A stretch of 38,799 nucleotides of DNA from Gammaproteobacteria bacterium (GTDB lineage Bacteria > Pseudomonadota > Gammaproteobacteria > JAJPIJ01), in NCBI GenBank assembly GCA_021324815.1, contig JAJPIJ010000027.1, positions 1-38,799 on the forward strand. Reading direction: 5' to 3'. Each line of letters starts with the position of its first letter. Positions within the stretch are counted from its first letter, which is position 1. Under the pieces are notes generated by a model that saw nothing but the letters and a program-made list of their open reading frames with translations, was not told where the DNA came from and did no database searches. Positions 17,566 to 25,931 of this stretch are shown piece after piece. The translations under genes and the position numbers were made by a program.

Positions 17566-18909
17566 TCAGAATTCGCCGTGGATGCGCAACCCGAGGATGG
17601 AGACGGGGCCGCGATCACGGTTGTAGGCGGGATTGGCGATATATTGGTAATCCACGGCAAGGGTCACATGATCGATCAGCCGGGCTGAATAGTAGGCCTC
17701 GAGAATCTTCTCCGCGCCGTAGTGGGGCAGCCGGCCGTCGCCGATCAAAATGCCGAGTCCGCCCGCGGCAAAATACACCCGCGCGGGCCGGGACAGGCCG
17801 TTGACGACGCCGGCCAGACCGCAGGTGTCGTCGGGACGGCGCCATAGCGCGCCGCTGACCGACAGGCCCGCCGATGCCGATTTGTTGATCTCCGTGAACT
17901 CGTAGGCTTCCTTGTCGCCGTCATTCAGGCTGGCGCGCGCAAACACGCCGATTTGCGGGGTGATTTCCTGCTCGAGATTGAGAACGACGCCGGGACGGGA
18001 GTCATAGCGCCGCACAGCCGCAACGTCCGGCGCGGCGCCGGTTTGCCGCCCGAAACGCACGGCGTTCCCGTAATCAGCCATGCGGCCGCGGTTTGCGAAC
18101 CCGAGCAGCTTCAATTTGCCCGGACGGCCCAGAATCTCGTGCCGCTCCTCCAGTTCGCCGATGACCGCATACTGCGAGAAGTCCGTTTCCAGCCTTGTGC
18201 TGTTCGGGACCACGGACAGATCGAAGATTCCCGCCCGCACCGTCCACCACGATTGGGTCCATTCCGCCGCGGCGCCGTAGGAATACCCCCACGCATCGGC
18301 GGCGTAGTCGAAGGCGCCGGCGTCGATGATGGACCAGTTCAGAAAATCGGCGCGCGGATCGTGCGCGTAGGGGTTGGTGTCGAAGACGTCGACGACGGAA
18401 AATTTGCCGAGGGTGATTACGACGTTGTCGGCCGGCCGCGCTTCCGGGAGCCGGTTGGCCGCGGATTCCAGCGGCCGTTGCGCGCCGCCGAGTCCGATCA
18501 CCTGGCGGAAAAATGCGCGCTGCAGGCGGAAATAGGGCGCGGCGGCGCCGACCTTGTACGCCTCGCCGCTGGAGAAGCCGGCCAGTCCCAGCGTGTCGCT
18601 GAGGCCGAATCCCTGATCGATTTCCGGATTGACATAAAATGCGCCGCCGCGCCACAGGCGCACGCCGCCGAAGAGCGTCAGGTCAACCGTTTCATCGGCA
18701 CGGTCGCCGGATTTCAAACTGTTGCGGCCGTGGTAGGGGGCGGTGAATCCGGGATGGTATTGCGTGACGCTGGTCATTTGCGCGTGTATTCCCCAGTCTT
18801 CCCGGTCCGGGAGGACGGCCGGTGGCTCGGCTCCGCCTTCGGCGGCGGAGCGGGGGGGGAGCACGCCGCAGGCCAGCCCGATGAACACCAGCGCGAGGCG
18901 GCGGAACAT
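17566..18909 (-). CDS. Carbohydrate-selective porin, OprB family
   Basis: A 447-residue outer-membrane protein with a signal peptide (basic MFRRL, then LALVFIGLACGVL). Many alternating aromatic/polar strands follow, and it ends in phenylalanine (LRIHGEF) as expected for an outer-membrane barrel. Internal features match OprB-type porins: WGIHAQMTSVTQYHPGF near the start, TLGKFSVVDVFDTNPYAHDP in the middle, and EAYYSARLIDHVTLAVDYQY near the end. OprB porins let sugars diffuse across the outer membrane; the substrate here is unknown. The ATG giving MFRRLALVF is preferred over an upstream ATG at 18957 because it begins a normal signal peptide. Confidence 0.85.
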   Translation of the reverse strand: MFRRLALVFIGLACGVLPPRSAAEGGAEPPAVLPDREDWGIHAQMTSVTQYHPGFTAPYHGRNSLKSGDRADETVDLTLFGGVRLWRGGAFYVNPEIDQGFGLSDTLGLAGFSSGEAYKVGAAAPYFRLQRAFFRQVIGLGGAQRPLESAANRLPEARPADNVVITLGKFSVVDVFDTNPYAHDPRADFLNWSIIDAGAFDYAADAWGYSYGAAAEWTQSWWTVRAGIFDLSVVPNSTRLETDFSQYAVIGELEERHEILGRPGKLKLLGFANRGRMADYGNAVRFGRQTGAAPDVAAVRRYDSRPGVVLNLEQEITPQIGVFARASLNDGDKEAYEFTEINKSASAGLSVSGALWRRPDDTCGLAGVVNGLSRPARVYFAAGGLGILIGDGRLPHYGAEKILEAYYSARLIDHVTLAVDYQYIANPAYNRDRGPVSILGLRIHGEF

Positions 18910-19191
18910 GATTACGCCAAGGCGGCTGTGGGCGGGAGACGGCCGGCTGCCGCGCACGGGCTGTCCGGGGTCGAGTCGCCGATCTCATCGTGATGGGAAC
19001 AATTACAGCCCTGGGGGCTCATACTGCAGAATTCCCGGGAGAGGCGGCGATGCATTCCGCCATGACTCCTTTACACTGGTGCCGCCCGATATCCGCCATG
19101 CAGTGACCCTCCTCCGTCCGCCGCGGATGCACGCTGGATTTGACGGCCATATGATGACGGGCACGGCAAAACTTCAGGCCCGTATGATTGC

Positions 19192-20274
19192 ATGCTGAAA
19201 CTCGTCCGTAAACTCGAGCATTGCCCGCGCCCGCTGCTGCTGCTGGCCGGCCTTGTTTTCCTGGCCGCGGTCGGCATCGTGGATTACCTGACCGGCTTTG
19301 AGATTTTCTTTTCGGTTTTCTACCTGCTCGCGGTCGGACTCGCAACCTGGTTTCTGGGCGGTGGATATGGTTTTTTCACGTCGGTTCTGAGCGTCGGCAT
19401 CTGGATCATCGGCGATCTCGCCGCCGGCGCTCATTATTCAAACCCGTTCGTTCCGGCGTGGAACGCCCTCATCCTGCTGGTGGTCTATTCCATCGTCACC
19501 TGGCTGCTGTCCAGGTTGCGTGCGTTGAACAGGGAACTGGAGGATCGCGTGCGTCAGCGGACCGAGGCATTGACCCAGGAGATGGCGGAGCGCGAGCGGC
19601 TGGAAAGGGAGATCCTGGAAATCAGCGAGCGGGAACAGCGCCGCATCGGCCATGACTTGCACGACGGTCTGTGCCAGCACCTGACCGGCACGGCGCTGGC
19701 CGGCCAGGTGCTGAGGGAGAAGCTGGCCGCGAAGTCGCTGCCGGAGTCCGCCGACGCAAGCCGGGTCGTCGGCCTGGTGGAGGACGGCATCACCATGGCG
19801 CGCGATCTCGCGCACGGACTTTGCCCGGTGGAGATCGAAGCCGGGGGTCTGATGGCCGCGTTGCGGGAGTTCGCCGGCGGCATCAGCAAATGGTCCAGGG
19901 TCGCCTGCACGTTCGATTGCGCCGCACCGGTGCTGGTGGAGGACGCCACCGCCGCGATGCATCTCTACCGCATCGCGCAGGAGGCGGTCGGCAACGCCAT
20001 CCGCCACGGAAAACCCGGGCATATTTTGATCAATCTCGCCGCGCGCGGCGATGTCGTCGTGCTCAGCGTGGAGGACGACGGCGTCGGGCTGCCCGACGAC
20101 TGGAGCAGGGGGCCGGGTCTCGGAACGCGCATCATGGCGCATCGCGCGATGATGATTGGCGCCGATCTCGCCATCGAACCCAATCCCACGGGCGGGACGC
20201 TGGTAAAATGTTCACTGCGGACCGCGCACCGTCACAGGGAGCAGCGCCCATCGCCACCCCCGCCGACAGGCTGA
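19192..20274 (+). CDS. NarX-type sensor histidine kinase
   Basis: A 360-residue inner-membrane sensor. Residues 14-107 hold about four hydrophobic helices with almost no periplasmic domain, so the signal is probably sensed in or at the membrane. A coiled coil (about 108-145) leads to a HisKA_3 dimerisation domain, RRIGHDLHDGLCQHLTG, with phospho-acceptor His157 expected. The ATPase domain shows AQEAVGNAIRHGKPGHI (N box) and EDDGVGLPDD (G1 box). It overlaps the response regulator gene by 67 bp in another frame, so the pair is co-transcribed. The signal is unknown; the adjacent efflux operon makes a drug, metal or envelope stress cue plausible. Confidence 0.93.
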   Translation: MLKLVRKLEHCPRPLLLLAGLVFLAAVGIVDYLTGFEIFFSVFYLLAVGLATWFLGGGYGFFTSVLSVGIWIIGDLAAGAHYSNPFVPAWNALILLVVYSIVTWLLSRLRALNRELEDRVRQRTEALTQEMAERERLEREILEISEREQRRIGHDLHDGLCQHLTGTALAGQVLREKLAAKSLPESADASRVVGLVEDGITMARDLAHGLCPVEIEAGGLMAALREFAGGISKWSRVACTFDCAAPVLVEDATAAMHLYRIAQEAVGNAIRHGKPGHILINLAARGDVVVLSVEDDGVGLPDDWSRGPGLGTRIMAHRAMMIGADLAIEPNPTGGTLVKCSLRTAHRHREQRPSPPPPTG

Positions 20275-20918
20275 AACGCAGGGTTTTCCTGGTCGATGAC
20301 CATCCCCTCGTGCGCGAGGGGCTGACCAACCTCGTCAATCAACAGCCGGATCTCACGGTTTGCGGCGAGGCGGAGGGCGGGGAGGAGGCGCTTCAGGCGA
20401 TCGGCAGGGTGAAACCGGATCTTGCGGTCGTGGACATCTCCCTCAAGGGTTCCTCCGGCATGGAATTGATCAAGGGCCTGAAGCAGCTTCATCCGGAGGT
20501 CGCCGTCCTGGTCCTCTCCATGCATGACGAATCCATTTACGCCGAACGGGTCCTGCGCGCCGGCGCTCGCGGCTACATCATGAAACGTGAGACGACGCAG
20601 AAGGTCATCGATGCCATCCGCCGCATACTCGAGGGCAGGCTTTACGTCAGCGACGCGGTGGCCCAGGCGATGACGGCGCGGCTGGTGGAGGGCGGGGCGC
20701 GCGGCGCCCGTTCGCCCATCGAACAACTCAGCAACCGCGAACTGGAAATTTTCGAACTGCTCGGCCAGGGACTCGGCACGCGCCAGATTGCCGCGATGCT
20801 TCACGTCAGCATGAAGACCGTGCAGGCGTATTGCGCGCGCATGAAGGAGAAGCTGGACCTCGCGAGCGGAACGGAGCTTCTGCGCGAAGCCATACGCTGG
20901 AACGAAACCAAGCATTGA
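20208..20918 (+). CDS. NarL/FixJ-type response regulator
   Basis: A 236-residue two-domain regulator, partner of the overlapping sensor gene. The receiver domain (about 24-140) has the acidic pair Asp30-Asp31, phospho-acceptor Asp76 (AVVDISLKG) and Lys126. The output is a LuxR-type helix-turn-helix at about 173-217 (LSNRELEIFELLGQGLGTRQ), with an unusual recognition-helix sequence MKTVQAYCARMKEKL. The start is the first ATG (MFTADRAPSQ) before the receiver domain and lies inside the kinase gene. It likely binds DNA as a dimer. A candidate inverted repeat lies 50 bp downstream at 20968-20984. Confidence 0.93.
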   Translation: MFTADRAPSQGAAPIATPADRLKRRVFLVDDHPLVREGLTNLVNQQPDLTVCGEAEGGEEALQAIGRVKPDLAVVDISLKGSSGMELIKGLKQLHPEVAVLVLSMHDESIYAERVLRAGARGYIMKRETTQKVIDAIRRILEGRLYVSDAVAQAMTARLVEGGARGARSPIEQLSNRELEIFELLGQGLGTRQIAAMLHVSMKTVQAYCARMKEKLDLASGTELLREAIRWNETKH

Positions 20919-20926
20919 AAAAAGCG

Positions 20927-20941
20927 CGCGACCACGTCGCG
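20927..20941 (+). terminator. Weak terminator hairpin after the response regulator
   Basis: CGCGAC and GTCGCG flank a CAC loop, preceded by a run of A bases that overlaps the stop region. It is followed only by TT and then cytosines, so it lacks a real U-tract. It is nine bases past the stop codon. Confidence 0.35.
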
Positions 20942-20967
20942 TTCCCCCGACTCTTCCCACCGCCTCC

Positions 20968-20984
20968 GTAGGATGGTGTCCTAC
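20968..20984. promoter_or_regulatory. Inverted repeat, candidate regulator site
   Basis: GTAGGA and TCCTAC flank five bases (TGGTG). Spaced half-sites of this kind are typical for dimeric LuxR/NarL-type regulators, and the site sits between such a regulator gene and the RND operon. No experimental motif is known to me for this regulator, so assignment is by position only. Confidence 0.35.
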
Positions 20985-21418
20985 AGGAGAAATAGATTGC
21001 GCCGTACAGAAAATAATCCGCCGTTCAGTACTCTAAATCATCCGAAACAGACTTATGAACCGCCCACCTACGTTTGATGCGGGCCGGTGGAGGGGGTGTT
21101 GTCGGCCGTGACCGCAGCCCCGATGACACGCCAGGCCGGCAGGCAATGCCTTTCCATTTCGATCAGGGAAGGAGGCTTGTCTGTCGCTTGCGGATGCCGG
21201 GCGCATTGCCTTCGTGCACAAGGGGGATCTGCCGGCCGGCGGCAGCGGCGGAGGCGGCAGGAAGTATACCGCCGGGTTCTGCCCCCATATCCGGGCCGGC
21301 TGACGGCTTGAAGATGCCCGGCGGAAACAATGGTTGTGCAAGAAATTCAGGTTCGAGATGTCAGCCGCGCATAAACGGGCGCGGCGGGTGTTGATGGTCA
21401 GAGGTCCGAAGAGGTTGC

Positions 21419-22684
21419 ATGTCAGACGAACCGCCGGTGCATGAAATGGAGCACAGGCCCCCGGTCTTGCGCACCCGCACGCAATTGTTGATCGTGCTGG
21501 CGCTGGGGTTGTTCGCCGGCGTCGCGCTCGGACTCAAGGACGTGCATTTCATGCGCCCGCCCTCCCGGACGGGCGTGGAGCCGCAGCCACTCGCGGATTC
21601 CACGGGCGCTTTCCGGCCGACGCCGGCGCAACTGGCGGCTCTCAAGGTGGCCGCCGTCACGACCATGCGCTTCCGCACAGAGCTGGTCACGGAGGGCAGA
21701 ATCGCCATCAACAGCGACAGGTCGACGCCGGTCTTCTCGCCTTACACGGGCCGCGTCGTCAGGATCTTCGCCAACGTGGGCGACAAGGTGAGACAGGGCG
21801 AGCCATTGCTCGCCGTGGAGGCCGCAGAATTCGTGCAGGCGCAAAACGATCTGATCAGCGCCGTGGCCGCCCTGGATACCGCGCGCTCCCAGCTTCACCA
21901 GGCGGAAATCAACGAAAATCGCAAGCATGCGCTCTATGAGGCCAGGGGAGGTTCGCTGCAGGACTGGCAGCAGAGCCTGGCCGAGCTCACCGCCGCCCGG
22001 AACAGTGTGCGCGCCACCGGAATCGCCGTGGCCCAGGTGCGCAACCGCCTGCACATCATGGGAAAGACCGCGAGGGAAATCAGCGCCATCGAAAACGCGC
22101 GTCAAATCGACCCGACGGTCCGGCTGGTGGCGCCGATAGGCGGCACGGTGACCGACCGCCAGGTGGGCTTGGGCCAGTACATACAGGCCAACGCCGCCAA
22201 TCCGGTCTACTCGATAGGCGATCTTTCGACGGTCTGGCTGGTCGCCGACGTGCGCGAGGCGGATGCACCGTTGATGCGCCCGGGCGAGCCGGTGGAGGTG
22301 CACGTGCTGGCGCTGCCTGATCGCGTGTTCAAGGCGAAGCTCGCCTATGTCGCCCCGTCGGTGGACCCCGCCACCCGCCGGCTCGCGGTGCGCGCGGAAG
22401 TGGAGAATCCCGGCGGCGAATTGAAGCCGGAGATGTTCGCGACCTTCAGCATCCTCACCGGGGATGAGTCGGAGAGACCCGCCGTGCCGATGGAGGCCGT
22501 GGTCTACGAGGGCGACACCGCGCGCGTGTGGGTCGCGCAGGCGGACGGCTCGATCACCAGCCGCGGGATACGCACGGGCAGGACGAACGGCGGCATGGTC
22601 GAGGTGGTCCACGGCCTGTCGGCGGGCGAGAGAATCGTCACCAGCGGAACGTTATTCATCGATCGGGCGGCCGGGAAGGAGTGA
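21419..22684 (+). CDS. RND efflux periplasmic adaptor (CzcB/HlyD-type)
   Basis: A 421-residue membrane-fusion protein that bridges the inner-membrane pump and the outer-membrane channel. Seen: an N-terminal membrane anchor (about residues 20-40), a lipoyl half-domain around PYTGRVVRIFANVGDKVRQGEPLL, a helical hairpin rich in Gln/Ala (about 138-210), the second lipoyl half with DRQVGLGQYI, and beta-barrel segments with VWLVADVREADAPLMRPGEP. It most resembles adaptors of heavy-metal RND systems. An AGAGG ribosome site precedes the ATG. It is the first gene of a three-gene operon, with 55 bp before the pump. Confidence 0.92.
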   Translation: MSDEPPVHEMEHRPPVLRTRTQLLIVLALGLFAGVALGLKDVHFMRPPSRTGVEPQPLADSTGAFRPTPAQLAALKVAAVTTMRFRTELVTEGRIAINSDRSTPVFSPYTGRVVRIFANVGDKVRQGEPLLAVEAAEFVQAQNDLISAVAALDTARSQLHQAEINENRKHALYEARGGSLQDWQQSLAELTAARNSVRATGIAVAQVRNRLHIMGKTAREISAIENARQIDPTVRLVAPIGGTVTDRQVGLGQYIQANAANPVYSIGDLSTVWLVADVREADAPLMRPGEPVEVHVLALPDRVFKAKLAYVAPSVDPATRRLAVRAEVENPGGELKPEMFATFSILTGDESERPAVPMEAVVYEGDTARVWVAQADGSITSRGIRTGRTNGGMVEVVHGLSAGERIVTSGTLFIDRAAGKE

Positions 22685-22739
22685 GCGCCGCCGGCCTCGA
22701 TTCCCGCTCACGGCCGTCAGGCGGTGACTCCAGAGCACC

Positions 22740-25700
22740 ATGAATCATATCGTCGCATTCGCCCTGAGGCAGCGGATCCTGGTCGTGCTGCTGCTGTTTT
22801 TCGTCTTCGCCGCCGGCATCATCAGCTTTCTCAAGCTCAACATAGAGGCTTACCCGGATCCGGTCCCGCCGCTGGTGGACATCATCACGCAGAGCCCCGG
22901 CCAGTCAGCCGAGGAGATTGAGCGCTACATCACCATCCCCATCGAAATTCAGATGGCCGGCATACCCCATGTCGCCAGCATACGCACCATCTCGCTGTTC
23001 GGGCTGTCCGACGTCAAGCTGCAGTTCAGCTACGACCTCACCTACCCGCAGGCCGAGCAGTGGGTGATCAACCGCCTCGCCGGCCTGGCCGCGCTGCCCA
23101 ACGGGGCGCAGCCGCAGATCTCGCCATGGAGCCCCATCGGCGAGATCTACCGCTACCGCCTCATCGGACCGCGCGGTTATTCGGTGGCCGATCTCAAGAC
23201 CATCCAGGATTGGATGCTCGAGCGCCGCTTCAAGGCCGTGCCCGGCGTCATCGACGTCAACGGCTGGGGCGGCAAGTCGAAGACCTACGACATCGTCATC
23301 GATCAAAACCGCCTCATCAGCCACGACCTCACGCTGGCGCAGGTGCTCCAGGTCCTGAACAACAGCAGCATCAACGTCGGCGGCCAGACCGTGAACATCG
23401 GCGCCCAGTCGGCCGTGGTGCGCGGGATCGGACTGGTGCACTCCATGGATGACCTCCGCCACACCATGCTCGCGTCGCGCAACGGCACGCCCGTGTTGTT
23501 GAGCGACGTCGCGGAGGTGAAGGTGGGCAGCAAGCCGCGGCTGGGCATCGCCGGACAGGATGACGACGACGACATCGTGCAGGGCATCGTGCTCATGCGC
23601 CGCGGCCAGCAGAGCCTCCCCACCATAGATCTCGTCAAGGCGGAGGTGGACAGGCTCAACCACTCCGATGTTCTGCCGCCGGGCGTGCGGATTGAGCGCA
23701 TCTACGATCGCTCCGATTTGATCAACGTCACCACGCGCACCGTGCTGCACAACATGCTTTTTGGGATCGTTCTCATCTTCCTCATCCAGTGGCTGTTCCT
23801 TGGCAGCCTGCGCACGGCCATCATCGTCGGCGCGACCATTCCTTTCGCGCTCGCCTTCGCCATCGGGCTCATGGTGCTGCGGAACGAATCGGCCAACCTG
23901 CTGTCCGTGGGGGCCATCGATTTCGGCCTTGTTGTCGACGCCACGGTGATCATGGTCGAGAACATCTACCGGCACCTCGCGCAGAGCTCGAAGGCCCGCT
24001 TTGCCGACTCGCCCGTCCTGCATCGCCTGCGGTCGCACTACGAGCTGCACGGCAAGTTCGGCGTGATTGCCAATTCCGCGAACGAGGTGAACCAGGCCAT
24101 CATTTTTTCCGCGGCGGTCATCATCGCCGGCTTCATGCCGCTCTTCACCTTGAGCGGAATCGAGGGCCACATCTTCGGCCCCATGGCCAAGACCTACGCC
24201 TACGCGATCACGGGCGGGCTCATCGCCACCTTCACCGTTTCGCCGGCCTTGAGCTCGATGCTGCTGCCGGCCCAGATCAGGGAGACCGAGACGATCGTCA
24301 TCCGTCTCATGCACAGGATTTACCGCCCCCTGGTTGAATTCACGCTGGTTAACAAGGTGCTGGTGCTGGGCGTGGCCGCCTTGATCGTCATTCTTGCCGG
24401 ACTGCTGGCGCCCAGGCTGGGGCTGGAATTCCTGCCGAAGCTGGAGGAGGGGAATCTGTGGATCCGGGCGACCATGCCGTTGTCCATTTCGCTCGAGGAG
24501 GGCAACCGCTACGTCAACGAGATGCGCAGACTCATCCGCGGGTTCCCGGAGGTGGAGACGGTGGTCTCGCAGCACGGCAGGCCGGATGACGGGACGGACG
24601 CAACGGGCTTTTTCAACGCCGAGTTTTTTGTGCCGCTCAAACCCGCCGCTGCCTGGCCTGACGGCATCGACAAGGAAAAGCTGACCACGCAGCTGACCGG
24701 GGCGCTGGAAAAACAGTTTCCGGGCGTGGAATTCAACTTCTCGCAGTACATCGAGGACAACGTGGAGGAGGCGGCCTCGGGGGTGAAGGGTGAAAACTCG
24801 GTCAAATTGTTCGGCGGCGATCTCGACACGCTGGAAAAGACGGCCTCCAGGATCAAGGCCGTCATGCAAATGGTGCCCGGCATCACCGACCTGGCGGTAT
24901 TCAATCTGCTGGGCCAGCCGACCGTGAGGATAGACATCGATCGTGTCCGCGCCGCGCGCTACGGCCTTTCGCCCGGCGACATCAATTCGACCGTGCAGGC
25001 CGCCATCGGCGGGCAGGCCATCGGCAACCTGTACGAGGAGGGCAGCGACCGCAATTTCCCGATGATAGTCCGTCTCGCCCCCGAATACCGTCAGAGCCTC
25101 GATGCCATCCGGCGGATCGTCATCGGCGCGCCGAATCCCTCCGGAACCGGCGTGATCCAGGTTCCCCTGACCGACGTGGCCGGGGTGAAGCTGGTATCCG
25201 GCGCTTCCTTCATCTATCGCGAAAACCAGGAGCGTTACATTCCGATCAAGTTCAGCGTGCGGGGGCGTGATCCCGGCACCACCGTGATCGAGGCGCAGCG
25301 CAAGGTCGCGGAGCAGGTGCAATTGCCCGGCGGCTACCACATGGAATGGGTCGGCGAATTCGGGAATCTCCAGCAGGCCCTGCAAAGGCTGGCTGTCGTC
25401 GTGCCGCTGAGCGTGCTGCTCATCTGCGTGCTGATCTACATCAACTTCGGATCGCTGGTTGACACCCTGCTGGCCGCCAGCGTCATCCCGATGGCGCTGA
25501 TTGGCGGCATTTTCACCCTCTATCTCACGCATACGCCGTTCAGCGTCTCCGCGGCCATCGGCTTCGTTGCGCTATTTGGCATCGCGGCGATGGATGGCAT
25601 CATCGTGCTCACCTATTTCAACCAGCTGGTGGACGGCGGACACGATTGCGCGCGCGCCCTGCGGCTCGCCTGCCGGACGCAGATGCGGCCGGTGATGATG

Positions 25701-25931
25701 ACCTGCATCGTGGCGTGTGTGGGCCTGCTGCCGGCGGCGGTGTCCACCGGCATCGGCTCGCAGGTGCAGAAACCCCTCGCCCTCGTGGTGGTGGGCGGGA
25801 TTCTTCTGGCCCCCGTTTTGATATTAATCATTCTGCCGGTGATGATAGAGCTGTTCTCGCGCCGCTTCCGGCCCGTGAAGGCGGGGGGCCGGAGCGAACC
25901 GGGGACCGGGCCGCGGAGGCGCGCGCCGTGA
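22740..25931 (+). CDS. RND efflux pump, heavy-metal (CzcA/CusA-like) family
   Basis: A 1063-residue proton-driven pump, the usual length for the family, with twelve expected helices in two halves and two large periplasmic loops. The helix-4 motif DFGLVVDATVIMVEN has Asp394, Asp400 and Glu407, the proton-relay acidic residues arranged as in CzcA. This supports the HME (metal) branch rather than the multidrug AcrB branch. The N-terminal pattern (RIL, LNIEAYPDPVPPLVDI) also fits. The substrate cannot be fixed: the methionine-relay residues expected for Cu/Ag pumps were not clearly identified. The stop overlaps the ATG of the outer-membrane factor (TGATG). Confidence 0.94.
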   Translation: MNHIVAFALRQRILVVLLLFFVFAAGIISFLKLNIEAYPDPVPPLVDIITQSPGQSAEEIERYITIPIEIQMAGIPHVASIRTISLFGLSDVKLQFSYDLTYPQAEQWVINRLAGLAALPNGAQPQISPWSPIGEIYRYRLIGPRGYSVADLKTIQDWMLERRFKAVPGVIDVNGWGGKSKTYDIVIDQNRLISHDLTLAQVLQVLNNSSINVGGQTVNIGAQSAVVRGIGLVHSMDDLRHTMLASRNGTPVLLSDVAEVKVGSKPRLGIAGQDDDDDIVQGIVLMRRGQQSLPTIDLVKAEVDRLNHSDVLPPGVRIERIYDRSDLINVTTRTVLHNMLFGIVLIFLIQWLFLGSLRTAIIVGATIPFALAFAIGLMVLRNESANLLSVGAIDFGLVVDATVIMVENIYRHLAQSSKARFADSPVLHRLRSHYELHGKFGVIANSANEVNQAIIFSAAVIIAGFMPLFTLSGIEGHIFGPMAKTYAYAITGGLIATFTVSPALSSMLLPAQIRETETIVIRLMHRIYRPLVEFTLVNKVLVLGVAALIVILAGLLAPRLGLEFLPKLEEGNLWIRATMPLSISLEEGNRYVNEMRRLIRGFPEVETVVSQHGRPDDGTDATGFFNAEFFVPLKPAAAWPDGIDKEKLTTQLTGALEKQFPGVEFNFSQYIEDNVEEAASGVKGENSVKLFGGDLDTLEKTASRIKAVMQMVPGITDLAVFNLLGQPTVRIDIDRVRAARYGLSPGDINSTVQAAIGGQAIGNLYEEGSDRNFPMIVRLAPEYRQSLDAIRRIVIGAPNPSGTGVIQVPLTDVAGVKLVSGASFIYRENQERYIPIKFSVRGRDPGTTVIEAQRKVAEQVQLPGGYHMEWVGEFGNLQQALQRLAVVVPLSVLLICVLIYINFGSLVDTLLAASVIPMALIGGIFTLYLTHTPFSVSAAIGFVALFGIAAMDGIIVLTYFNQLVDGGHDCARALRLACRTQMRPVMMTCIVACVGLLPAAVSTGIGSQVQKPLALVVVGGILLAPVLILIILPVMIELFSRRFRPVKAGGRSEPGTGPRRRAP

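Larger units (their letters stand above)
20919..21418. other. 500-bp non-coding stretch before the efflux operon
   Basis: I find no supportable gene here; the short open frames on both strands lack family features. It contains a terminator-like hairpin (20927-20941), an inverted repeat (20968-20984), an A+T-richer patch (20985-21060) suitable for a promoter, and a G+C hairpin with 7-bp arms GCCGCGC and GCGCGGC at 21364-21385, about 34 bp before the adaptor ATG. The length is large for this compact genome and suggests a regulated promoter and a structured leader for the RND operon. Confidence 0.5.

Noticed and set aside
22905-25532. An 875-codon open frame antisense to the RND pump
   Set aside because: Shadow of a certain gene; composition is typical of reverse-frame translation.
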